This document shows, piece after piece, positions 1 to 5,618 of a stretch of DNA of 5,618 nucleotides (position 1 is the first letter of the stretch; each line of letters starts with the position of its first letter). This DNA is from Verrucomicrobiia bacterium (GTDB lineage: Bacteria > Verrucomicrobiota > Verrucomicrobiia > Limisphaerales > UBA11358). Made by a program: the position numbers and the translations under genes. Below the pieces are notes generated by a model. That model was not told where the DNA came from, did no database searches, and worked only from the letters and a program-made list of their open reading frames with translations. Location of the stretch: assembly GCA_030044395.1 (NCBI GenBank), contig JASHVW010000264.1:1-5618 (forward strand), given 5' to 3'.

Positions 1-52
1 CAGCCAGCCCTCATCCAATGTCCTTTTGACAGGCGACGAAAATCGATCATTG

Positions 53-442
53 TCATTGCGTGCCCTGAGGTTCGGGAATTGTGCCCGTCATTGGGGTAAA
101 GTGCTCGGCCTCGACTTCGCATGTATCGCCAGGAAATGCTTGCCATCCATCCAATGCACCGATTTCTTTGAATTGGTTGGGTCTCAAGTCTAAGCGATAT
201 CGTTTCCATTGTGTAGAATTTCGAACCGTCACCGTGCAAAACAACTCATTGCTTCCCGTATCGGTGACACGAAAGACATAACCGTTTCCAAGGAGTGAGC
301 GGCGATAACTGATTTTGACCGGGACCGTCTGAGCCCATGCCGTGCCTATTTGGTGGCCTATGACAATGCCTATACAGATCGCAATAATGATTACCAAGAC
401 TGCGGCTGCTCCGACCACGAAAAAAACAATAGGATTTTTCAT
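53..442 (-). CDS. Small single-pass membrane protein of unknown function
   Basis: I do not recognise this 129-residue protein. It begins with a short positive stretch (MKNP) and one long hydrophobic helix (about residues 5-30), with no convincing signal-peptidase site, so it is probably an N-terminally anchored protein with its C-terminal part outside the membrane. The remaining hundred residues alternate hydrophobic and polar positions like a small beta-sandwich, with a Gly-Trp pair after an acidic turn, then PGD, and two cysteines about 39 residues apart that could form a disulfide. The reading frame can be extended two codons to a TTG at 448, but the ATG at 442 is the better start. No Shine-Dalgarno is visible; the upstream 25 bases are almost all A and T. 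The gene looks lower in GC than the conserved genes to its right. The hydrophobic helix and compact length make it likely to be real, but function is unknown. Confidence 0.65.
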   Translation of the reverse strand: MKNPIVFFVVGAAAVLVIIIAICIGIVIGHQIGTAWAQTVPVKISYRRSLLGNGYVFRVTDTGSNELFCTVTVRNSTQWKRYRLDLRPNQFKEIGALDGWQAFPGDTCEVEAEHFTPMTGTIPEPQGTQ

Positions 443-548
443 ATTCAAATAATTTTTTGTTTTTTTAAAGCTACAATCGCCTTCCTGTGCCTATACCTTT
501 CCAACTGTCAAATCTTGCAGAGATTCCGCCATTCTGCCGCTTTCTGGG

Positions 549-559
549 CCAATTATTGG
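549..559. repeat. 11-bp inverted repeat CCAAT-T-ATTGG
   Basis: Two perfect 5-bp arms around one central base, in the divergent intergenic region. The size and symmetry would suit a dimeric repressor site, but a single short copy like this also arises by chance. No second copy was seen in the window. Confidence 0.2.
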
Positions 560-653
560 ATAAATCAGCCCTCTTCCGAAATATGTCAACTCTTTTCTTA
601 CAGCATTTCCCTTGCCCGAGTGCGCAGCCATTTCCTTAATCTGTGTCCGCCGG

Positions 654-666
654 GCGCTTACAGCGC
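654..666. repeat. Perfect 5-bp GC hairpin, 3-base loop
   Basis: GCGCT and AGCGC flank a TAC loop. There is no T-run after it on either strand, so it does not look like an intrinsic terminator. It ends six bases before an ATG at 673 and lies 28 bases from a second hairpin. Confidence 0.3.
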
Positions 667-694
667 ATTAACATGTCGGAACAATTTTTTGAGA

Positions 695-712
695 GGCTCG
701 ACAAGACGAGCC
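695..712. repeat. Perfect 6-bp GC hairpin, 6-base loop
   Basis: GGCTCG and CGAGCC flank the loop ACAAGA. A run of six Ts (684-689) precedes it on the plus strand, which is the wrong side for a terminator in either direction. It falls just after ATG 673 and may be RNA structure in a leader or part of the possible broken gene. Confidence 0.3.
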
Positions 713-847
713 ATGAAACAACGTTATCTGCGAGAGAAGTCTGTCAACGACCTGCTTCCGGGCGACGTGGGATCAGCACAACACTTTTGTTGAGAATTCC
801 TTGGCACTGATCCGCGAAATCAATTCAGCCATAGAAGCAGACCGGCG

Positions 848-853
848 TATAAT
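848..853 (+). promoter_or_regulatory. Candidate -10 box for the reductase-transporter unit
   Basis: A consensus TATAAT on the plus strand. The matching -35 position is poor: TTCAGC at 824-829 with 18-base spacing shares only three bases with TTGACA, and there is no extended TG. If used, transcription would start near 860, giving a leader of about 65 bases to the short ORF at 925 and about 130 bases to the reductase start. The hexamer would lie inside the possible broken gene, which argues that at most one of the two is functional. Confidence 0.35.
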
Positions 854-924
854 AACGGCGCTCCTGCCGAGCGCTCTTCCTCAATTTCAGCCGTTTAAAG
901 CGTACTTGGGTTGTGGAGAAGAAA

Positions 925-1017
925 ATGCGCGACAAAAAATCCAAGCGTGTTAAATTGGTGACCGACTCTGGCCGGACAGGGGTCAACCATGCAAAAGCGC
1001 AAACTTGGAAAAAGTAA
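925..1017 (+). CDS. 30-residue basic ORF overlapping the reductase start
   Basis: ATG at 925 follows GGAG (915-918) with a six-base spacer, the best ribosome-binding site in the window. The encoded peptide is 30 residues with about ten Lys/Arg and no hydrophobic segment (MRDKKSKRVKLV... ending WKK). Its TAA lies 29 bases inside the reductase gene, in a different frame, and it covers that gene's weak Shine-Dalgarno. This arrangement would fit an upstream ORF that modulates or couples reductase translation. It could also be a chance ATG after a purine run, or the leftover end of an older gene. I know no family for the peptide. Confidence 0.3.
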   Translation: MRDKKSKRVKLVTDSGRTGVNHAKAQTWKK

Positions 1018-1984
1018 TTTGGAAGTTTCGTCTATAGGTTTCGGCTGCATGGGCCTCAATTTTAACTACGACCGCTCGTTGAGCAAGGAACAGAGCATCA
1101 CCATTATCCGCCAGGCGGTGGAACGCGGCATCACCTTTTTCGATACCGCCGAGGCCTATGGGCCCTTCACCAACGAAGAGATCGTGGGCAAGGCGCTTAA
1201 GCCGATGCGTGATCAAGTGGTGATTGCCACCAAGTTCGGCTTCGCCATTGATCCCAGGACGGGCAAACAGGCCGGATTGAACAGCCGTCCGGAGCACATC
1301 CGCGAGGTTTGCGACAGCTCGTTGAAGCGGTTGGGCATCGAAACGATTGATGTGCTCTATCAGCACCGCGTCGATCCCGGGGTGCCGATTGAGGATGTGG
1401 CCGGCATGGTCAAGGAGCTCATCACAGCGGGCAAGGTCAAGCATTTCGGATTGTCCGAACCGGGCGTGCAAACGGTCCGTCGCGCTCACCGAGTCCAACC
1501 GGTTACGGCATTGCAGAACGAATATTCTTTATGGACGCGCGGACCGGAGATGAACGGCATTCTTGAGGTCTGCGAAGAGCTTGGCATTGGGTTCGTCGCT
1601 TACAGCCCGCTTGGCCGGGGCTTCCTGACGGGTGCGATATCCAAGGACACCCTAATTGGGGACAACGATTTTCGCAAGAATCTCCCTCGCTTCACGCGGG
1701 AAGCGATGGAGAAGAACCAAGCGCTTATTGACGTGCTCAAGCACATTGGGGACGAATTTAAGGCGACTCCGGCCCAAATTTCGCTTGCGTGGCTGCTCGC
1801 GCAAAGAGACTGGATTGTGCCCATCCCAGGCACTAAGAAGTTGCATCGGTTGGAGGAAAACATCGGCGCGGCGAACATCAGGTTGACGGGGAAAGACATA
1901 GCCAATATCCAACACGCCGCGGCCGCGGTCCAAGTTGAAGGCGAGCGCTATCCCGCGCATCTGATGGCCATGACGGGCCGTTGA
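989..1984 (+). CDS. Aldo/keto reductase (NADPH-dependent)
   Basis: A 331-residue soluble, cytoplasmic oxidoreductase of the aldo/keto reductase superfamily, a (beta/alpha)8 barrel that reduces aldehydes or ketones with NAD(P)H. The N-terminus has the usual family opening (QKRKLGKSNLEVSSIGFGCM). The catalytic tetrad is complete: Asp52 and Tyr57 (FDTAEAYG), Lys82 (ATKFGF) and His126 (YQHRVDP). The cofactor phosphate-binding segment is also present near the C-terminus (IPGTKKLHRLEEN, 279-291). Length is normal for the family. The ATG at 989 is supported by the in-frame TGA at 959-961 and by the family N-terminus; a weak AGGGGT (978-983) lies five bases before it. The substrate cannot be read from the sequence. 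The transporter 16 bases downstream is probably cotranscribed, so reductase and transporter may handle related compounds. Confidence 0.95.
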   Translation: MQKRKLGKSNLEVSSIGFGCMGLNFNYDRSLSKEQSITIIRQAVERGITFFDTAEAYGPFTNEEIVGKALKPMRDQVVIATKFGFAIDPRTGKQAGLNSRPEHIREVCDSSLKRLGIETIDVLYQHRVDPGVPIEDVAGMVKELITAGKVKHFGLSEPGVQTVRRAHRVQPVTALQNEYSLWTRGPEMNGILEVCEELGIGFVAYSPLGRGFLTGAISKDTLIGDNDFRKNLPRFTREAMEKNQALIDVLKHIGDEFKATPAQISLAWLLAQRDWIVPIPGTKKLHRLEENIGAANIRLTGKDIANIQHAAAAVQVEGERYPAHLMAMTGR

Positions 1985-2000
1985 TCCACGACGGAAAGTT

Positions 2001-3293
2001 ATGCCTGGTGCCATTGCCGCAGCTAAGACGACGATTCCAGATACTGCGGAGCAACGATTGTGGCCGGTGGCGACAGTGATGGCCACGGGGATTTTTGCCA
2101 CGACCCTTGTGCAGCTTCAAGGGTTGGGATCTCTGCCGTTCAGCGATGTGTTGATGAGGCGCATGGGCTTGAACAGCGACCAGGCGGCTACCTTCTTTTC
2201 GCTGGCCACCTTGCCGTGGACTTTCAAGTTTTTGGCAGGACTTTTGATGGATGCTGTGCCGTTATTCGGGTCGCGCCGGCGGTCGTACCTGGTGCTGAGC
2301 GCGCTTGCGGCTTCGGCGCTCTGGCTGGTAATGGGACTCGAGCCCGGCAATTACGACGTTTTGCTCGCCCTGGCCACAGCGATGAACACAGCGATTGTCT
2401 TCGGCAGCACGGCTTCGGGGGGGTTGTTGGTGGAGGCCGGCCAAAAATTCCGCGTCAGCGGCAGACTGAGCTCGCTTCGGGTTTTCGCGCAGAATCTCGG
2501 TGCCGGATTGGGATTGCCACTGGGAGGGCTGCTGGCCAGTCATGCGTTGGGCTGGACCAGCGCCGCGGCGATTTTACCAATGATGTGTATTTGTATTTCC
2601 GCATGGTTCTTATTACGCGAGCCGGCGACGGTGCCGGTTGAGCCGCGGCGTTCTTTCGGAGAGCTGCTGTCACACGTTGCCCTTTCGATCGGGTGGCAGG
2701 TTAAGAACGTTTTGCGCCGGCAAATGCTATGGCCAGCGGCCCTGATTTTTTTCATTCAAGCCGTGCCGACATTTCGCAGCACTTGCTTTTACGAGTATCA
2801 GACCAAGACGCTGCATTACAGTGACGCCGAGCTGGGCTTGCTGGGGTTGGCGGGTTACGGCGTGGCGTTGTTGAGTTCGGGCGTGTACGCGTGGAGTTGC
2901 CGCAAGATGCCATTGCGCGCGTCGTTGTACGGGGCGATTTTCGTCACCTCGCTGTCCGCAGTGCCGTATTTATTTTACACGCCTTATATGCCACGCGCGA
3001 TGGGGATTGAAAGTGTCGGAACTTTTTTTCAATATCTGGCCTATCTGCCGCTTTTTGACATGATCGTCCGGACGACGCCCAAGGGCAGCGAGGCGCTCGG
3101 CTATTCGGTCCTCATTGGGGTATGGAACCTTGGCCTGGTGATTGGGACCAAGACGGGGCCGATGCTTTACGAGCATGTTCTGAGCGGGAATATGAGCCAC
3201 TTGATCTGGCTCAATGCCGGCGTGACCCTCGCGGCGATAATTTTTGTCTACCTGCTGCCGGGAGCTTTGGTGGAAAAACGCGAAGGGAAATAG
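2001..3293 (+). CDS. MFS transporter, folate-biopterin (BT1)-like
   Basis: A 430-residue inner-membrane protein with about twelve hydrophobic helices (roughly 22-42, 62-82, 94-113, 118-140, 160-182, 186-205, 241-256, 276-296, 305-327, 338-355, 365-385, 400-420) and a hydrophilic mid-loop near 206-240, the 6+6 plan of the major facilitator superfamily. The loop between helices 2 and 3 reads PWTFKFLAGLLMDAVPLFGS followed by three arginines, a motif-A variant. Together with TPKGSEALGYSVLIGVWNLG (359-378) it resembles the BT1 folate-biopterin transporter branch. AmpG-like or sugar-type MFS proteins remain possible, and the cargo is not determined. The ATG at 2001 follows GGAAAG (1993-1998) closely, a weak site. 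It lies 16 bases after the reductase stop on the same strand, hence a likely operon. Confidence 0.88.
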   Translation: MPGAIAAAKTTIPDTAEQRLWPVATVMATGIFATTLVQLQGLGSLPFSDVLMRRMGLNSDQAATFFSLATLPWTFKFLAGLLMDAVPLFGSRRRSYLVLSALAASALWLVMGLEPGNYDVLLALATAMNTAIVFGSTASGGLLVEAGQKFRVSGRLSSLRVFAQNLGAGLGLPLGGLLASHALGWTSAAAILPMMCICISAWFLLREPATVPVEPRRSFGELLSHVALSIGWQVKNVLRRQMLWPAALIFFIQAVPTFRSTCFYEYQTKTLHYSDAELGLLGLAGYGVALLSSGVYAWSCRKMPLRASLYGAIFVTSLSAVPYLFYTPYMPRAMGIESVGTFFQYLAYLPLFDMIVRTTPKGSEALGYSVLIGVWNLGLVIGTKTGPMLYEHVLSGNMSHLIWLNAGVTLAAIIFVYLLPGALVEKREGK

Positions 3294-3306
3294 ACCTGAA
3301 AAACGA

Positions 3307-3343
3307 CCGCCATCCGACGCATTTAATTTGCGGCATCCGGCGG
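3307..3343. terminator. Weak imperfect hairpin at convergent gene ends
   Basis: CCGCC (3307-3311) pairs with GGCGG (3339-3343) and CGC with GCG around an AT-rich nine-base loop (3321-3329), with a mismatched bulge between. It sits between the tail-to-tail transporter and peptidase genes, where a bidirectional terminator would be expected, but there is no T-run on either strand and it overlaps the last codons of the peptidase gene. No stronger terminator was seen at this junction. Confidence 0.2.
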
Positions 3344-4168
3344 CTCGTTTGTTGTATCTGCGCCTCCCGTCCACGGGTGGCCTCCCGGCTCCATTCGGCC
3401 AATCGCGATTCGTCCGCTATAAAAATCGTCGAAGAGTTTATACGCTTGGGGATCGTATTGCTTAAGGCCATCGGGCCCGTTTGCCGGTTTGGGGCCAATC
3501 ATCCCCAAGTCGCCGTGTGTGCCGAAATACCACATGGACAATTCGGCAAAAAATTCGTCGGCATTGGACGCCGAATAAGCTCCCTTCCAGAGTCCCGCGG
3601 CCAGAGAACGGCGATACTGTTCGTTGAACAATTGGACGACGTTCAACGGAATTCCGTATTGGCGAATGGCATGGGCAAACTCGTGTGTCAGAATATCGCG
3701 TCCGTAGTAATGATCCCATTTGAGTTTGAGCAGGTTTTCTTCACCAACCGAGGTGAGTTTTCCGCCCAAACCGCGGGTCCGCTGGTCAATCGTTTCTCCA
3801 TGATATTCCGGGAGTGGCTTTCCCTTGAGATCGCGAAATTCCGGGAGGTCGGAGGTGACTTGATGTTGCCCGATGATATGCACTTCCACGCCGGATGCCG
3901 CAAGGTTGGAGATTACCATCGGCAGATGTTCCAGTTGCCTCGACATCCGGCGATATGCCACATAGAGCGCCTGGTCCGACACCACGGCCGGGGCCTTGAT
4001 GGGAATACCGTGGCACACGAGTTCCTTTGTAAAAAAACCTTGATCCGGCGGATCGAGCTGGATGATACCGGAGAGGGGCGCAGTGGCGGCGTTTTCGGAA
4101 GCCAACCCGCTGGATATGGCGCACGCCAACACTGCGAGAGATATCACGATGATTCCAAAATTTTTCAC
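3323..4168 (-). CDS. Exported zinc metallopeptidase, lethal-factor-like catalytic domain
   Basis: A 281-residue protein with an N-terminal export signal (MKNFGIIVISLAVLAC); Cys16 after VLA could be a lipobox cysteine, otherwise cleavage would fall near residue 24. The body is a predicted gluzincin. His162-Glu163-Phe-Ala-His166 gives the HExxH zinc site. Downstream, Tyr198 and Glu205 (in YSASNADEFFAEL) are seven residues apart, the same spacing as the catalytic Tyr728 and zinc ligand Glu735 of anthrax lethal factor. A conserved-looking R-x-RGLGG and EEN precede the zinc site. Only the catalytic type of domain is present, with no receptor- or carrier-binding region, so there is no reason to call it a toxin; a periplasmic or surface peptidase is more likely. 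Substrate unknown. The start is GTG with no Shine-Dalgarno; no in-frame ATG lies upstream, and the signal peptide supports it. It follows pepP by 40 bases. Confidence 0.82.
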   Translation of the reverse strand: MKNFGIIVISLAVLACAISSGLASENAATAPLSGIIQLDPPDQGFFTKELVCHGIPIKAPAVVSDQALYVAYRRMSRQLEHLPMVISNLAASGVEVHIIGQHQVTSDLPEFRDLKGKPLPEYHGETIDQRTRGLGGKLTSVGEENLLKLKWDHYYGRDILTHEFAHAIRQYGIPLNVVQLFNEQYRRSLAAGLWKGAYSASNADEFFAELSMWYFGTHGDLGMIGPKPANGPDGLKQYDPQAYKLFDDFYSGRIAIGRMEPGGHPWTGGADTTNEPPDAAN

Positions 4169-4208
4169 AAATCGCTGACAGTGGACCGCGATGCCATTCC
4201 TTTTCCGA

Positions 4209-5573
4209 TTAGTATCCTGCCAGAGGCAAATGGCGTCCGGTTGATACTGGCGGGCGCCGCTGGCCGTTCGGCGAAAAAGATTTCACGCTTTTTTGCATCC
4301 GCGCTTCAATTTCGTCGGCCTCGATGGGGATGTCGCCCATCAAATCCACCGGGCCTTTTTCGGTCACCAGGACATCGTTCTCAAGCCGCACGGCAAAACC
4401 TTCCTCACGGACATAGATGGCAGGTTCGACCGTCATGACACTGCCCGCTTGAATTGGTTCGGTCAGGTTGGCGGAGTCATGAACGCCCAGGCCGATGGGG
4501 TGCCCGACACCATGCATAAAATATTTTTTGAAAGCGGGTCGGTCCGAATCCTGCCGGCGAATCTGGCGGGTGGTCAATAAGCCCAGGTCCACCAATTCCT
4601 TTTCGACCAGTTGGTCGGCTTCCTTTTGCCAATCGAGCGGCTTTTTGCCCGGCGTGAGAGCTTCCGTACACCGGCGCAATACCCGTAGAACGGCGTTATA
4701 GACTTGCTTTTGCCGGCGCGTGAAGCGGCCGTTCACGGGGACGGTGCGGGTCATATCGGCATTGTAATTGGCATACGACGCGGCGACATCCACCAGCAAT
4801 AATTCACCATCGCGGCACACGGAGGAGTTGCTCGCGTAATGCAGGCAACAGGCGTTAATCCCGGCGGCGATGATCGGCAAATAGGCAAAATGGCTGCCGT
4901 TCCGGATGAATTCGTGGGCGAACTCGGCCTCCACTTCACTCTCGCGAACGCCTGGCTTGATGAATTTGAGAGCGCGCAAAAATCCGGCTCCCGTGAGGTC
5001 GCAGGCTTTGCGAATCAGCGCCAATTCCAAGGGGGACTTAACCGCGCGCAACTGGTGCATCAGCGGGGCCAGTCGGCGGTGATCGTGGAGCGGATAACGG
5101 CGGATGGTATCAGCAGCAAATCGCGCCTCGCGGCTCTCCACTTCAATGACGGCGCGGGAATGTTCGTTGCTGTTGAGGAATACGTGCTCGCACTCGCACA
5201 TAAGCCGGTGGAACAGCCGCGGAAACTCTGGAAGCCAATGAATCTGCTGTATGCCGCTAACGGCTTTCCCCTCTGCCCGGGTCAGCTTGTGTCCTTCCCA
5301 CAGTTCATTCTCGGCAGTAGGCTCCCGCAGGAAAAGGAGCTCGCGGTTTTTTTCGTCAATTGCATCGGGGTAAAGCAGCAGAATCGTTTGCTCTTGCGCG
5401 ACTCCCGTCAGATAAAACAGATCCGCATTGGGTATCATCGCCAGCGATCCATCGCCGTTGGCCGGAGGGACATCATTGGCGTTAACGACCGCCAGTGAAT
5501 TTGGCGGCAATAAGCGCTTCAATCGCTCCCGGTTCGCGATGAAAAGCTGTGGATCGATCGGTTCGTAATACAC
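4209..5573 (-). CDS. pepP: Xaa-Pro aminopeptidase (aminopeptidase P)
   Basis: A 454-residue cytoplasmic metalloenzyme that removes the N-terminal residue from peptides whose second residue is proline. The N-terminal domain (about 1-170) has the family features LAVVNANDVPP and DLFYLTGV. The C-terminal pita-bread domain carries all five metal ligands: Asp262 (LLLVDVAA), Asp273 (NADMTRT), His358 (HGVGHPIGLGVHD), Glu383 (TVEPAIY) and Glu398 (VRLENDV). The substrate-site histidines at 245 and 365 are also present. Length is normal, with a basic, probably unstructured tail after about 430. The GTG start at 5573 matches the family N-terminus as I know it; in-frame TAG codons lie 30-40 bases upstream, and there is no visible Shine-Dalgarno. 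It is the first gene of a likely two-gene unit with the exported peptidase downstream. Confidence 0.95.
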   Translation of the reverse strand: MYYEPIDPQLFIANRERLKRLLPPNSLAVVNANDVPPANGDGSLAMIPNADLFYLTGVAQEQTILLLYPDAIDEKNRELLFLREPTAENELWEGHKLTRAEGKAVSGIQQIHWLPEFPRLFHRLMCECEHVFLNSNEHSRAVIEVESREARFAADTIRRYPLHDHRRLAPLMHQLRAVKSPLELALIRKACDLTGAGFLRALKFIKPGVRESEVEAEFAHEFIRNGSHFAYLPIIAAGINACCLHYASNSSVCRDGELLLVDVAASYANYNADMTRTVPVNGRFTRRQKQVYNAVLRVLRRCTEALTPGKKPLDWQKEADQLVEKELVDLGLLTTRQIRRQDSDRPAFKKYFMHGVGHPIGLGVHDSANLTEPIQAGSVMTVEPAIYVREEGFAVRLENDVLVTEKGPVDLMGDIPIEADEIEARMQKSVKSFSPNGQRRPPVSTGRHLPLAGY

Positions 5574-5582
5574 AGAAAAATC

Positions 5583-5596
5583 GTTTTTGCAAAAAC
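5583..5596. repeat. Perfect 14-bp palindrome GTTTTTGCAAAAAC upstream of pepP
   Basis: Fully self-complementary with no spacer, ten bases before the pepP start codon. Symmetry, size and position would suit an operator for a dimeric regulator; as RNA it cannot form a hairpin without losing central pairs. A low-complexity T/A run makes chance symmetry easier than for mixed sequence. Confidence 0.45.
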
Positions 5597-5597
5597 A

Positions 5598-5603
5598 ATT
5601 CTA
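5598..5603 (-). promoter_or_regulatory. Candidate -10 box for pepP
   Basis: Read on the minus strand this is TAGAAT, five of six matches to TATAAT. Transcription would begin near 5591, inside the palindrome, leaving a leader of about 18 bases. The -35 element would lie at or beyond the window edge and cannot be checked. Confidence 0.25.
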
Positions 5604-5618
5604 AAGCTAAAAATTAAC

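Larger units (their letters stand above)
443..924. other. AT-richer intergenic stretch, no confident gene
   Basis: About 480 bases between the small membrane protein and the short ORF ahead of the aldo/keto reductase. Its left half (443-650) shows no convincing coding signal on either strand; a long plus-strand frame through it is partly antisense to the membrane protein and has no start or composition to support it. The right half holds two short hairpins, a TATAAT hexamer and a possible broken small gene, each listed separately. It presumably carries the divergent promoters of the flanking genes. Confidence 0.6.
673..953 (+). pseudogene. Possible frameshifted remnant of a ~93-codon gene
   Basis: Two protein-like segments lie end to end in different frames. 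The first starts at ATG 673 (MSEQFFERLDKTSHETTLSA...) and stops at 808-810. The second is open from 717 to a TAA at 951-953 and, from about 768, reads like a charged amphipathic helix (the part beginning at TTG 801 starts LALIREINSAIEADRR), followed by a proline-spaced tail. Losing one base somewhere around 740-770 would explain the change of frame, giving an ancestral protein near 93 residues. I recognise no family. Against it: no Shine-Dalgarno precedes 673, a 78-codon open stretch can occur by chance, and the second half lacks an early start codon. It would have to be compared with relatives to tell a decayed gene, a sequencing error and noise apart. Confidence 0.25.

Noticed and set aside
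1..52. Left edge beyond the stop of the small membrane protein
   Set aside because: Too short to judge; no hairpin with a T-run and no coding signal could be supported.
506..511. A perfect TTGACA on the minus strand upstream of the small membrane protein
   Set aside because: No acceptable -10 hexamer lies 16-18 bases downstream; the nearest TATA-like sequence is only ten bases away, so it is not called as a promoter.
350..793. A 147-codon plus-strand open frame across the end of the membrane protein gene and the intergenic region
   Set aside because: Its first third is antisense to the better-supported membrane protein, it has no ribosome site, and the translation has no coherent hydrophobic or domain pattern.
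3323..4168. Calling the exported peptidase a toxin because of its lethal-factor-like active site
   Set aside because: Only the catalytic fold signature is present; there is no carrier-binding or translocation domain and no toxin-like neighbour.
3122..4438. A 438-codon plus-strand open frame
   Set aside because: It is the antisense shadow of the exported peptidase and the end of pepP, both of which have intact family motifs on the minus strand.
4839..5498. A 219-codon plus-strand open frame
   Set aside because: Antisense to pepP, whose metal ligands and family motifs are unambiguous.

Overview
The window reads as ordinary chromosomal DNA of a free-living bacterium with moderately high GC in its conserved genes. 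The Xaa-Pro aminopeptidase reminds me of the Verrucomicrobiota/Planctomycetota (PVC) versions, and the secreted lethal-factor-fold peptidase and the short anchored protein are also types I associate with that group. This assignment is an impression from the proteins, not a computed result. Shine-Dalgarno signals are weak or absent before most of the genes, and two of them begin with GTG.

Layout from left to right. A small single-pass membrane protein of unknown function (53-442, minus) is followed by about 480-550 bases without a confident gene. That stretch is visibly more AT-rich than the conserved genes. It holds two perfect short hairpins, a good -10 hexamer, what may be the frameshifted remains of a small gene (673-953), and a 30-codon basic ORF with a strong ribosome site that overlaps the next gene. 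Then comes a two-gene plus-strand unit: an aldo/keto reductase with a complete catalytic tetrad (989-1984) and, 16 bases later, a 12-helix MFS transporter resembling the folate-biopterin (BT1) branch (2001-3293). It ends tail to tail, 29 bases away, against a minus-strand peptidase pair.

The peptidase pair, in transcription order, is a cytoplasmic Xaa-Pro aminopeptidase with all five metal ligands (pepP, 4209-5573) and, 40 bases downstream, an exported protein (3323-4168). The exported protein carries an HEFAH zinc site and a Tyr-x6-Glu motif arranged as in the catalytic domain of anthrax lethal factor. Upstream of pepP, at the window's right edge, is a perfect 14-bp palindrome.

The transporter and reductase probably form one operon and the two peptidases another, but no shared pathway can be proven from sequence alone. 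I see no mobile element, CRISPR array, tRNA or rRNA. The most unusual items are the exported lethal-factor-fold peptidase and the overlapping/degraded small ORFs ahead of the reductase.
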